A program made the position numbers and the translations under genes. From NCBI GenBank assembly GCA_017560285.1, contig JAFYOG010000140.1, positions 1 through 5,871 on the forward strand: a DNA stretch of 5,871 nt. Direction: 5' to 3'. The number at the start of each line of letters is the position of its first letter. Position 1 is the stretch's first letter. This document shows, piece by piece, positions 1 through 5,582 of this stretch. This stretch comes from Clostridia bacterium. GTDB lineage: Bacteria; Bacillota; Clostridia; Oscillospirales; CAG-382. The notes under the pieces were generated by a model. That model was given only the letters and a program-made list of their open reading frames with translations. It searched no databases and was not told the origin of the DNA.

Positions 1-1
1 C

Positions 2-166
2 GGCGGCGGGGTGGATTGCAACGAGCTTAACCCAAAAACTATGGAATCTAAGCTTATTTCTAACCTTTATTTTGCAGGCGAGGTTATAGATTTAGATGCC
101 TATACCGGCGGCTTTAACCTGCAAATAGCCTTTTCTACCGGCTATGCCGCAGGCAACGCGGTGTGA
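2..166 (+). CDS. BaiN/HI0933-family NAD(P)/FAD-dependent oxidoreductase, C-terminal fragment
   Basis: Only the last 54 codons and the TGA stop (164-166) are in the window; the gene begins upstream of base 1. The fragment contains NPKTMESKL, then LYFAGEVIDLDAYTGGFNLQ and AFSTGYAAG. This is the strongly conserved C-terminal signature of the HI0933/YhiN/BaiN family of flavoproteins, in which the FAGEV and GGxNLQ stretches close over the FAD. Family members are soluble flavin-dependent oxidoreductases, often annotated as aminoacetone oxidase-like or as BaiN, which has been linked to bile acid dehydroxylation. The substrate cannot be read from the sequence, and most family members have no proven role. 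The gene converges on the gyrase cluster and is followed 22 bases later by a good hairpin terminator. The family assignment is secure; the function is not. Confidence 0.9.
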   Translation, partial: GGGVDCNELNPKTMESKLISNLYFAGEVIDLDAYTGGFNLQIAFSTGYAAGNAV

Positions 167-188
167 ATACAAAAAATGCGATATAATA

Positions 189-216
189 AAAAATGACGGT
201 TAAAACCGTCATTTTT
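189..216 (+). terminator. Rho-independent terminator of the flavoprotein gene
   Basis: Arms AAAAATGACGGT (189-200) and ACCGTCATTTTT (205-216) form a 12-bp stem around a TAAA loop. T-rich sequence follows on the plus strand (a second run of five T at 218-222). The hairpin is 22 bases after the flavoprotein stop. Because A-runs precede it, it also reads as a stem followed by six T on the minus strand, so it could act in both directions as a backup for the opposing operon. Confidence 0.88.
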
Positions 217-238
217 GTTTTTCGCAAAAAAACTTACC

Positions 239-279
239 GTTTCTCTTCTCTCTTCTCTCTTCTCTGTTCTCTCTTAACT
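239..279 (+). repeat. Pyrimidine-rich tandem array, 7-base period (TTCTCTC)
   Basis: From 246 to 273 there are four consecutive heptamers of consensus TTCTCTC. The third unit ends in G instead of C. A degenerate unit precedes them at 239-245, and the array ends in TTAACTA (274-280), which runs directly into the next terminator. One strand is almost pure pyrimidine. It lies between the two convergent terminators and has no coding capacity. A second array with a similar heptamer (TTCATTC) and the same TTAACT end occurs on the minus strand before gyrA. Confidence 0.8.
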
Positions 280-307
280 AAAAAACCACGGTTTCCCGTG
301 GTTTTTT
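280..307 (-). terminator. Rho-independent terminator of the gyrA-phosphopantetheinyl transferase unit
   Basis: On the minus strand the arms AAAAAACCACGG (307-296) and CCGTGGTTTTTT (291-280) make a 12-bp stem with a 4-base loop, ending in a run of six T. It begins 7 bases after the stop of the transferase gene. The stem is also flanked by T on the plus strand and may block read-through from the left. Confidence 0.88.
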
Positions 308-314
308 ATAATCT

Positions 315-863
315 TTATTCTACCCCTGCGATAACAAAGAAGTAATCTTCGCATTCGGGGAACTTTATGGCGAACTTCTTTAACGAAATTCCGTTAACCT
401 TGGGAAGAAAACGCAAGCCGTCTACAACCGAGAACTTGGGGAAATCCGCCAAGGATTTGCCTGCGGCTTTAATATACGCTTCCTTGCGAACCCAAATCTT
501 TAGGAAGTTTTCGCCCTCGTTTTCGGGCATACTTTCGTGCATATAATCTGCCTCTTCCTCGGAAAAGAACTTTTGGGCAAGCATAGCGTAATCTACCTTA
601 TCCTCGTTCTTTATCATTCGGGGCATATATTCGCCGTCGATGCCAATGGGCTTTTCGTAAAGGGCAACAAGCATAACCTTGTTTGCGCGGGTAAGCGATA
701 CATAAAGCTTCTTTTCGACGTTTTCAAGGGTAATTTTGCCGTTTTCCTCGAAAACCACCTTTACCTTGGGGTTTTTAAGGTATTCGCGCACTGCGTTTTG
801 AATATCGGTTTGTCTTTGCTTTTTTGTAGAGCTGTTTTCAAGTATAAATACTTTTAAAGCCAT
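315..863 (-). CDS. 4'-phosphopantetheinyl transferase superfamily protein (Sfp-like)
   Basis: This is a 182-residue protein of the Sfp/AcpS superfamily. These enzymes move the phosphopantetheine arm of coenzyme A onto a serine of carrier proteins used in fatty acid, polyketide or non-ribosomal peptide synthesis. The Mg-binding motif is PIGIDGE (72-78), with acidic residues D76 and E78, followed by FFSEEE (99-104) and the hallmark WVRKEAYIKAAGKSL (124-138) with K127 and E128. It is shorter at the N-terminus than Bacillus Sfp (224 aa). The usual SHS-type CoA-binding motif is replaced by LTRA (57-60), with Arg near the His position, so it may be a divergent enzyme. The start is fixed by a GGAGG 8 bases upstream, inside the end of gyrA, with only 3 bases between the genes. 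No carrier-protein or synthase gene is visible nearby, so its substrate is unknown. The family call is firm; activity is inferred. Confidence 0.85.
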   Translation of the reverse strand: MALKVFILENSSTKKQRQTDIQNAVREYLKNPKVKVVFEENGKITLENVEKKLYVSLTRANKVMLVALYEKPIGIDGEYMPRMIKNEDKVDYAMLAQKFFSEEEADYMHESMPENEGENFLKIWVRKEAYIKAAGKSLADFPKFSVVDGLRFLPKVNGISLKKFAIKFPECEDYFFVIAGVE

Positions 864-866
864 ATT

Positions 867-3425
867 TTATTCCTCCCCACCAACGGGTGCTTCTGCGGTT
901 TCTGCCAAAATTTCGGTTTCTTCGCCCTGCAAGGCAAGCTCGTTAAGCTCGGGCTTATCCTCTGCCTCGGCATCGGGGTCAACAAGGGCAAATCTTGCAA
1001 CGCTTGCGCCCTCGCCCAAGCGCATTACTCTTACGCCGGATGCGGCTCTGCCATAAACGGGAATTTCGGAAACGCGGGTACGTATTATCACGCCGCCATC
1101 GGTAATAAGCATAACCTCGTCGGTAATCTTCGCCAAGCGAACGCCTGCCAAATAACCGGTTTTATCAGAAATGCCGTGGCACTTAAGACCCTTACCGCCG
1201 CGGTTCTGGCATTTGTATTCCTCGGTAAGGCTGCGTTTACCAAAGCCGTTTTCGGTAATGGTAAGAACGTAAAGCTCCTCGCCGTCGATACCTTGGGGAA
1301 TAACGCCTGCGCCCACAACGTAATCCTCTTCTTCCAGCATAACGGCTCTTACACCGCGGGCTTGTCTGCCCATTTCCCGTACGTCGTTTTCGTCAAAGCG
1401 AATAGATACGCCGCGGTTGGTTGCAACCATAATATGGTCGTTACCTGCGGTCTTTAGCACGTAAAGAAGCTGGTCGCCATCATCAAGATTAATAGCATAC
1501 AAGCCGTTTTGGCGCTTGGTCTTGTAAGCCATAAGGTTAATACGCTTAACAACGCCTTTTCTTGTAATAAGAACAAGGTTTTGCTCCTCGGTAAATTCGG
1601 TTACCGGCAATATTGCGGTAATCTTTTCCTCGGCATCAAGTGCAAGAAGGTTAACAAGGTTTGTGCCCTTGGCGGTTCTTGCGCTTTCGGGAATTTCGTA
1701 GCACTTTTTAATATAAACTCTGCCCGTGTTAGAGAACATAAGCAAGAAATCGTGGCTGTGGGATATAATAACGTCCTCTACAATATCCTCTTCCCTTGTG
1801 CCCATACCGGTAATACCCTTACCGCCGCGGCGCTGTGCTTGGTAGGTATCGCTGGGCAGACGCTTAATATAGCCTGCTCTCGTTGCGGTAATAACACAGG
1901 TTTCGCGCTGGATAAGGTCCTCGATAAGAATATCGTTTTCGGCTTCTACAATATCGGTTCTGCGTTCGTCGCCGTATTTGTTCTTTATATATTCAAGGTC
2001 TTCTTTAATAATAGCGTCCAGCTTGGCTTCGTCGGCAAGAATTTCCTTTAATTCCTTTATAAGTGCATAAAGGGCTGCCAATCTGTCCTCTATCTTCTGG
2101 CGTTCCATACCCGAAAGCTTGCCCAAGGTCATATCTACAATAGCCTGCGCCTGAATATCGGACAAAGCAAAGCGTTCCATTAACCGCGCCTTTGCATCGG
2201 CAATGCTTGCGCTTGCGCGGATAATGTTAATAACCTCGTCGATATTATCAATAGCAATCTTATAGCCCTCGTAAATGTGGGCTTCGTGCTCTGCCTTGGC
2301 AAGGTCGAACTTAACTCTGCGGGTAACAACCTCTTTGCGGTGAACAAGATAATGTGTAAGAACCTCTTTAAGGTTTAACAATCTGGGCACGCCGTTAACA
2401 AGGGCAACCATATTTACCGCGCAGGTATCCTGCAGCTGGGTATATTTATAAAGCAAATTAAGAACTATCTGGGGGTTAGCGTCCTTTTTAAGGTCAACAA
2501 CAATACGCATACCCGCCTTGCCGGATTCGTTACGGATATCGCTAATGCCCTCTATCTTCTTATCCTTAACAAGCTCTGCCATGCTGTCCAACAGCATAGA
2601 ACGGTTAACCTGGTAGGGAAGCTCGGTAATAATAATGCTTGTGCGGTTGTTCTTTTCCTCGAAATGCGCCTTTGCGCGCACACGCACCTTGCCGCGGCCT
2701 GTCATATATGCTTCGTAAATACCGCTGGTGCCGTAAATGGTACCATAGGTGGGGAAATCGGGGCCCTTTACAAACTGCATAAGGTCGGGGATAGAGCAAT
2801 CGGGGTTGTCCATAAGATATTGGGTGGCCTCGATAACCTCTTTCATATTATGGGTGGGAATGTTGGTAGCCATACCAACCGCAATACCCACGCTGCCGTT
2901 AACCAAAAGGTTGGGGAAGCGGGAGGGAAGCACCACCGGCTCCTTACGCATATTATCGAAGTTGGGAACGAAATCAACAACGTCCTTTTCGATATCCTCT
3001 AACATTTCGTCGGCAATGCGGGACATTCTTGCCTCGGTATAACGGTAAGCCGCAGGGGGGTCGCCGTCGATGTTACCGAAGTTACCGTGCTTATCTATTA
3101 ACGGATAGCGCAACGAGAAATCCTGCCCCAAGCGCACCATAGCATCATAAACCGATGCGTCGCCGTGGGGATGGTAGCGACCAAGCACGTTACCGACGGT
3201 GGTAGCCGATTTACGGAAGGGCTTATCGTAGGTAAGCCTATCTTCGTACATCGCGTAAAGAATACGGCGGTGTACGGGCTTCATACCGTCCCTAACGTCG
3301 GGCAATGCTCTGCCGACGATAACGCTCATTGCATAGTCGATATAACAGCTTTTTATTTCGTTTTCTATGCCGATATTATGTATAACCTGTTCTTCGTGGT
3401 TACTGTAATCGTATTCGTGTGCCAT
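867..3425 (-). CDS. gyrA: DNA gyrase subunit A
   Basis: A complete 852-residue GyrA, the DNA-cleaving and DNA-wrapping subunit of the A2B2 gyrase that adds negative supercoils. The winged-helix breakage region holds the quinolone region HPHGDASVYD (85-94) and the catalytic tyrosine Y129 in AAYRYTEARM. The tower and coiled-coil part follow, to about residue 490. The C-terminal pinwheel begins near 500 and carries the GyrA box QRRGGKG (531-537), which distinguishes gyrase from topoisomerase IV ParC. Blade motifs such as TRKGVVKR (621-628) and NRGGKG (741-746) are present. The protein ends in an acidic tail from about 817. The position equivalent to E. coli Ser83 is Ala90, while Asp94 (E. coli Asp87) is kept. 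The ATG is supported by GAGGTG 8 bases upstream. gyrA follows gyrB after a palindrome-rich gap and is probably transcribed with the downstream transferase gene. Confidence 0.99.
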   Translation of the reverse strand: MAHEYDYSNHEEQVIHNIGIENEIKSCYIDYAMSVIVGRALPDVRDGMKPVHRRILYAMYEDRLTYDKPFRKSATTVGNVLGRYHPHGDASVYDAMVRLGQDFSLRYPLIDKHGNFGNIDGDPPAAYRYTEARMSRIADEMLEDIEKDVVDFVPNFDNMRKEPVVLPSRFPNLLVNGSVGIAVGMATNIPTHNMKEVIEATQYLMDNPDCSIPDLMQFVKGPDFPTYGTIYGTSGIYEAYMTGRGKVRVRAKAHFEEKNNRTSIIITELPYQVNRSMLLDSMAELVKDKKIEGISDIRNESGKAGMRIVVDLKKDANPQIVLNLLYKYTQLQDTCAVNMVALVNGVPRLLNLKEVLTHYLVHRKEVVTRRVKFDLAKAEHEAHIYEGYKIAIDNIDEVINIIRASASIADAKARLMERFALSDIQAQAIVDMTLGKLSGMERQKIEDRLAALYALIKELKEILADEAKLDAIIKEDLEYIKNKYGDERRTDIVEAENDILIEDLIQRETCVITATRAGYIKRLPSDTYQAQRRGGKGITGMGTREEDIVEDVIISHSHDFLLMFSNTGRVYIKKCYEIPESARTAKGTNLVNLLALDAEEKITAILPVTEFTEEQNLVLITRKGVVKRINLMAYKTKRQNGLYAINLDDGDQLLYVLKTAGNDHIMVATNRGVSIRFDENDVREMGRQARGVRAVMLEEEDYVVGAGVIPQGIDGEELYVLTITENGFGKRSLTEEYKCQNRGGKGLKCHGISDKTGYLAGVRLAKITDEVMLITDGGVIIRTRVSEIPVYGRAASGVRVMRLGEGASVARFALVDPDAEAEDKPELNELALQGEETEILAETAEAPVGGEE
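872..876 (-). promoter_or_regulatory. Shine-Dalgarno of the transferase gene, inside the gyrA 3' end
   Basis: The minus strand reads GGGGAGGAATAA, where GGAGG lies 8 bases before the ATG at 863 and the TAA is the gyrA stop. The site therefore overlaps the Gly-Gly-Glu-Glu codons that end gyrA. Ribosomes finishing gyrA would sit on or beside it, which points to coupled translation. Confidence 0.8.
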
Positions 3426-3433
3426 ATTTGCTA

Positions 3434-3439
3434 CACCTC
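3434..3439 (-). promoter_or_regulatory. gyrA Shine-Dalgarno
   Basis: GAGGTG on the minus strand, 8 bases before the gyrA ATG at 3425. It begins immediately after the TTAACT that ends the heptamer array, so the array lies in the leader just upstream of the ribosome binding site. Confidence 0.8.
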
Positions 3440-3444
3440 AAGTT

Positions 3445-3478
3445 AAATGAAGAATGAAAAATGAAGAATGAAGAATTA
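3445..3478 (-). repeat. Tandem array with 7-base period (TTCATTC/TTCATTT) in the gyrA leader
   Basis: On the minus strand, four heptamers alternate between TTCATTC and TTCATTT (3472-3445), preceded by a partial unit AATTC and ending in TTAACTTG. The unit differs from the array at 246-273 at only two of seven positions, and both end in TTAACT. Here it lies between a candidate -10 element and the gyrA Shine-Dalgarno. Confidence 0.8.
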
Positions 3479-3480
3479 TA
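3475..3480 (-). promoter_or_regulatory. Candidate -10 element of a gyrA promoter
   Basis: A perfect TATAAT is read on the minus strand, 49 bases before the gyrA ATG and directly before the heptamer array. No good -35 is visible at 16-19 bases (the 17-base position reads GCGGAT, inside the terminator stem) and there is no TGn extension. The placement after the gyrB terminator argues that a gyrA promoter is needed here. An AT-rich chance match remains possible. Confidence 0.4.
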
Positions 3481-3493
3481 AATAATTTCTCAT

Positions 3494-3522
3494 AAAAATC
3501 CGCGACATGCGCGTGGATTTTT
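3494..3522 (-). terminator. Hairpin terminator between gyrB and gyrA
   Basis: Arms 3494-3504 (AAAAATCCGCG on the plus strand) and 3512-3522 (CGTGGATTTTT) form an 11-bp stem, including one G-T mismatch that becomes a G-U or A-C pair depending on strand, around a 7-base loop. Five T follow in either reading direction. For the gyrB transcript it is about 140 bases after the stop and would end or weaken transcription before gyrA. Confidence 0.7.
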
Positions 3523-3530
3523 ATTCCTTA

Positions 3531-3592
3531 GAGCATCGCAAGTTTGGACAAGCCGAAGGCGCGCACAAACTTGACGCGAGTGTACGATGCTC
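3531..3592. repeat. Compound inverted repeat, 62 bases
   Basis: The outer arms GAGCATCG (3531-3538) and CGATGCTC (3585-3592) are perfect inverted repeats. Directly inside, CAAGTTTG (3539-3546) pairs with CAAACTTG (3566-3573). This gives a continuous left side of 16 bases and a right side split by an 11-base bulge (3574-3584). The 19-base loop carries a further 3-bp GCC/GGC pairing. No T-run follows, so it is not an ordinary terminator. It could be a structured RNA in the gyrB 3' region or a dispersed palindromic repeat of the REP/MITE kind. No target-site duplication is visible at its edges. Confidence 0.65.
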
Positions 3593-3600
3593 ACAAAGAA

Positions 3601-3628
3601 CAATCAAAATGCCTTGGCATTTTGATTG
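3601..3628. repeat. Perfect 13-bp hairpin with 2-base loop
   Basis: CAATCAAAATGCC (3601-3613) and GGCATTTTGATTG (3616-3628) are perfect inverted repeats separated by TT. In RNA the innermost pair would open to give a 4-base loop. On the minus strand the sequence after it is TTCTTTG, only weakly T-rich, so it may be a poor terminator, a 3'-end stabiliser of gyrB mRNA, or part of a repeat element. Confidence 0.7.
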
Positions 3629-3659
3629 CAAGCGATAGCTTGATTGCAAGCGATAGCTT
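3624..3659. repeat. Two tandem copies of an 18-base unit at the gyrB 3' end
   Basis: GATTGCAAGCGATAGCTT occurs twice without a mismatch (3624-3641 and 3642-3659). Each copy, with the following G, contains CAAGC-GATA-GCTTG, a 5-bp hairpin with a 4-base loop. The first copy shares its GATTG with the right arm of the 13-bp hairpin. The second ends 3 bases from the gyrB stop codon. Confidence 0.8.
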
Positions 3660-3662
3660 GAA

Positions 3663-5582
3663 TTAAGTGTCAAGATTAGCGTATTTAGCGTTCAATTCTA
3701 TAAATTCGCGGCGGGGTTCAACCTTATCGCCCATAAGAACGTTAAACAATGCGTCTGCTTCTACCGCATCCTCTACGGTAATACGCTTAAGAATACGCTT
3801 TTCGGGGTCCATGGTGGTATCCCAAAGCTGGTCGGGGTCCATTTCGCCAAGACCTTTATAGCGTTCTGCCTGTGCGTTGCCGCCAAGCTCTTCTATATAC
3901 ATATCTCTTTCTTCGTCAGAGAAAGCGTATCTTTGCTGCTTGCCGCGGTAAACCTTATATAAGGGGGGCATCGCCGCATAAACGTGGCCTGCATCTATAA
4001 GCGGGCGCATATGACGGAAGAAGAAGGTTAAAAGCAGGGTTTTTATGTGGGAGCCGTCTACGTCGGCATCCGCCATAATAATAATTTTACCGTAGCGAAG
4101 CTTGCTTATATCAAATTCGCTGCCGATACCCGTACCCAATGCAAGAATAATGGGAATTATCTGCACCGAGGAATAAATTCTGTCGATACGGTTCTTTTCT
4201 ACGTTCAAAATCTTACCGCGCAAGGGCAAAATCGCTTGGAAACGGCTGTCGCGGCAATCCTTTGCCGTACCGCCTGCCGAATCACCCTCTACCAAGTAGA
4301 GCTCGGTATATTCCATACGTCTTTCGTTACAGTCTGCCAATTTTCCGGGCAAAGAGCTGGATTCCAAAAGCCCCTTACGGCGGGTTAGCTCTCTTGCACG
4401 CTTGGCTGCTTCGCGGGCGCGGGCGGCAAGAATAGATTTTTCTATAATTGTTCTTGCGGTTTCGGGGTTTTCCTCGAAAAATACAGATAGCTTTTCGTTA
4501 ACGATGCTTTCCACAAGAGTTCTTATTTCGCTGTTACCAAGCTTTGCCTTGGTTTGGCTTTCGAACTGAGCATCCTCTAATTTAACCGAAATAACCGCGC
4601 TTAAGCCCTCACGCACGTCGTCGCCGGTAAGCTTTTCGTCGTTCTTAAATACGTTATATTTTTTGCCGTAATCGTTAAGCGCCTTTGTTAAACCAACCTT
4701 AAAGCCGGTTTCGTGGGTACCGCCGTCTACGGTGTGCATATTGTTTGCAAAGGATAGTATAGAATCGGTTATAGAATCGTTATACTGCAACGCAATTTCC
4801 GCTTGGGAAGAGCCCTTTTCGCCGTTTACGTAAATAACGGGGTGAATGGGGTCTGCGCCCTTTTTGTGGTTTAAAAATTCTACAAAGGATTTTATACCGC
4901 CCTCAAAGCAGAAGTTTTCCTCTTGACCGCTTCTTTCGTCGGCAATGGTAATAGAAACCCCTGCGTTAAGGAAGGATTGCTCTCTTAACCTTGTTTTAAC
5001 GGTTTCGTAATCGAATTCTACGGTTTCGAAAATTTCTTCGTCGGGCCAAAAGCGCACGTGCAAGCCGTGAACCTCGGTATCACCGGTTTCGCGGAAATCC
5101 TCTACAACGTTGCCCCGCTCGAAGGCAATATAATAGCCCTTGCCGTCGCGGTGGTTTCTAACCTCTACCCTTTTGGAAAGAGCGTTAACAACGCTGGCGC
5201 CAACGCCGTGCAAGCCGCCTGCAATCTTATAACCGCCGCCGCCGAACTTACCGCCTGCGTGAAGAATGGTATAAATAACCTCCAAGGTGGGCTTGCCTAC
5301 CGTGGGATGAATACCTGCGGGAACACCTCTGCCGTCGTCCCTAACCTCGCAGCTGCCGTCGCTGTGCAAGGTAACGGTAATGTTCTTACAAAAGCCTGCC
5401 AAAGCCTCGTCGATAGAGTTATCCACGATTTCGCTTATAAGGTGGTGCAGACCCTTTACCGAGGTTGTACCGATATACATACCCGGACGCTTTCTAACAG
5501 CCTCCAGCCCCTCTAAAACCTGAATCTGACTGTCGCCGTAGTTATTTTCCTCGGGCATTTGGTTCATATTCATTTCTTCCAT
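3663..5582 (-). CDS. gyrB: DNA gyrase subunit B
   Basis: A complete 639-residue GyrB, the ATPase subunit of gyrase and partner of GyrA. The GHKL ATPase domain has E51 (catalytic base) and N55 in EIVDNSIDEA, the DDGRG motif (82-86) and the glycine-rich lid GGLHGVGASVVNAL (122-135). R145 appears to match E. coli Arg136, the coumarin-contacting residue. The transducer domain includes QTKAKLGN (343-350) with the K345/K347 region. The Toprim domain has EGDSAGG (432-438) and DADVDG (505-510), which bind the catalytic Mg. The C-terminal tail ends with RYKGLGEMDP and REFIELNAKY. The length fits Gram-positive GyrB. AAGGGAG lies 10 bases before the chosen ATG; later in-frame ATGs at 5573 and 5567 have no better site. 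The start overlaps remB by 13 bases, which suggests coupling. GyrB rather than ParE is favoured by the adjacent gyrA and remB. Confidence 0.99.
   Translation of the reverse strand: MEEMNMNQMPEENNYGDSQIQVLEGLEAVRKRPGMYIGTTSVKGLHHLISEIVDNSIDEALAGFCKNITVTLHSDGSCEVRDDGRGVPAGIHPTVGKPTLEVIYTILHAGGKFGGGGYKIAGGLHGVGASVVNALSKRVEVRNHRDGKGYYIAFERGNVVEDFRETGDTEVHGLHVRFWPDEEIFETVEFDYETVKTRLREQSFLNAGVSITIADERSGQEENFCFEGGIKSFVEFLNHKKGADPIHPVIYVNGEKGSSQAEIALQYNDSITDSILSFANNMHTVDGGTHETGFKVGLTKALNDYGKKYNVFKNDEKLTGDDVREGLSAVISVKLEDAQFESQTKAKLGNSEIRTLVESIVNEKLSVFFEENPETARTIIEKSILAARAREAAKRARELTRRKGLLESSSLPGKLADCNERRMEYTELYLVEGDSAGGTAKDCRDSRFQAILPLRGKILNVEKNRIDRIYSSVQIIPIILALGTGIGSEFDISKLRYGKIIIMADADVDGSHIKTLLLTFFFRHMRPLIDAGHVYAAMPPLYKVYRGKQQRYAFSDEERDMYIEELGGNAQAERYKGLGEMDPDQLWDTTMDPEKRILKRITVEDAVEADALFNVLMGDKVEPRREFIELNAKYANLDT

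Larger units (their letters stand above)
3426..3662. other. gyrB-gyrA intergenic region without genes
   Basis: This 237-base gap has no credible open reading frame. From the gyrB stop towards gyrA it holds the 18-base tandem units, a 13-bp hairpin, a compound inverted repeat, a terminator hairpin, a TATAAT, a 7-base-period array and the gyrA ribosome binding site. Nearly every base belongs to some repeated or palindromic structure. Confidence 0.85.

Noticed and set aside
182..187. TATAAT on the plus strand after the flavoprotein gene
   Set aside because: It has no matching -35, no gene follows on this strand and it directly precedes a terminator.
1509..2051. 180-codon open frame on the plus strand inside gyrA
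   Set aside because: It is antisense to conserved gyrA sequence, has no ribosome binding site and its protein is an unstructured mix rich in Cys, Asn and Gly typical of a shadow frame.
3165..3446. Plus-strand open frame reaching into the gyrB-gyrA gap
   Set aside because: Almost all of it is antisense to the gyrA start region; the short extension into the gap adds no recognisable protein.
3601..3660. Hairpins and repeats considered as a small CRISPR array
   Set aside because: The 18-base units are directly adjacent with no spacers, there are only two, and no cas gene is present.
5419..5427. TTATCCACG, one mismatch from a DnaA box
   Set aside because: It is a single site inside codons for the invariant gyrB motif DNSIDE, with no cluster of boxes or AT-rich unwinding region around it.
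5058..5516. 152-codon open frame on the plus strand inside gyrB
   Set aside because: It mirrors the conserved gyrB ATPase region on the opposite strand and shows no family motif or start signal.
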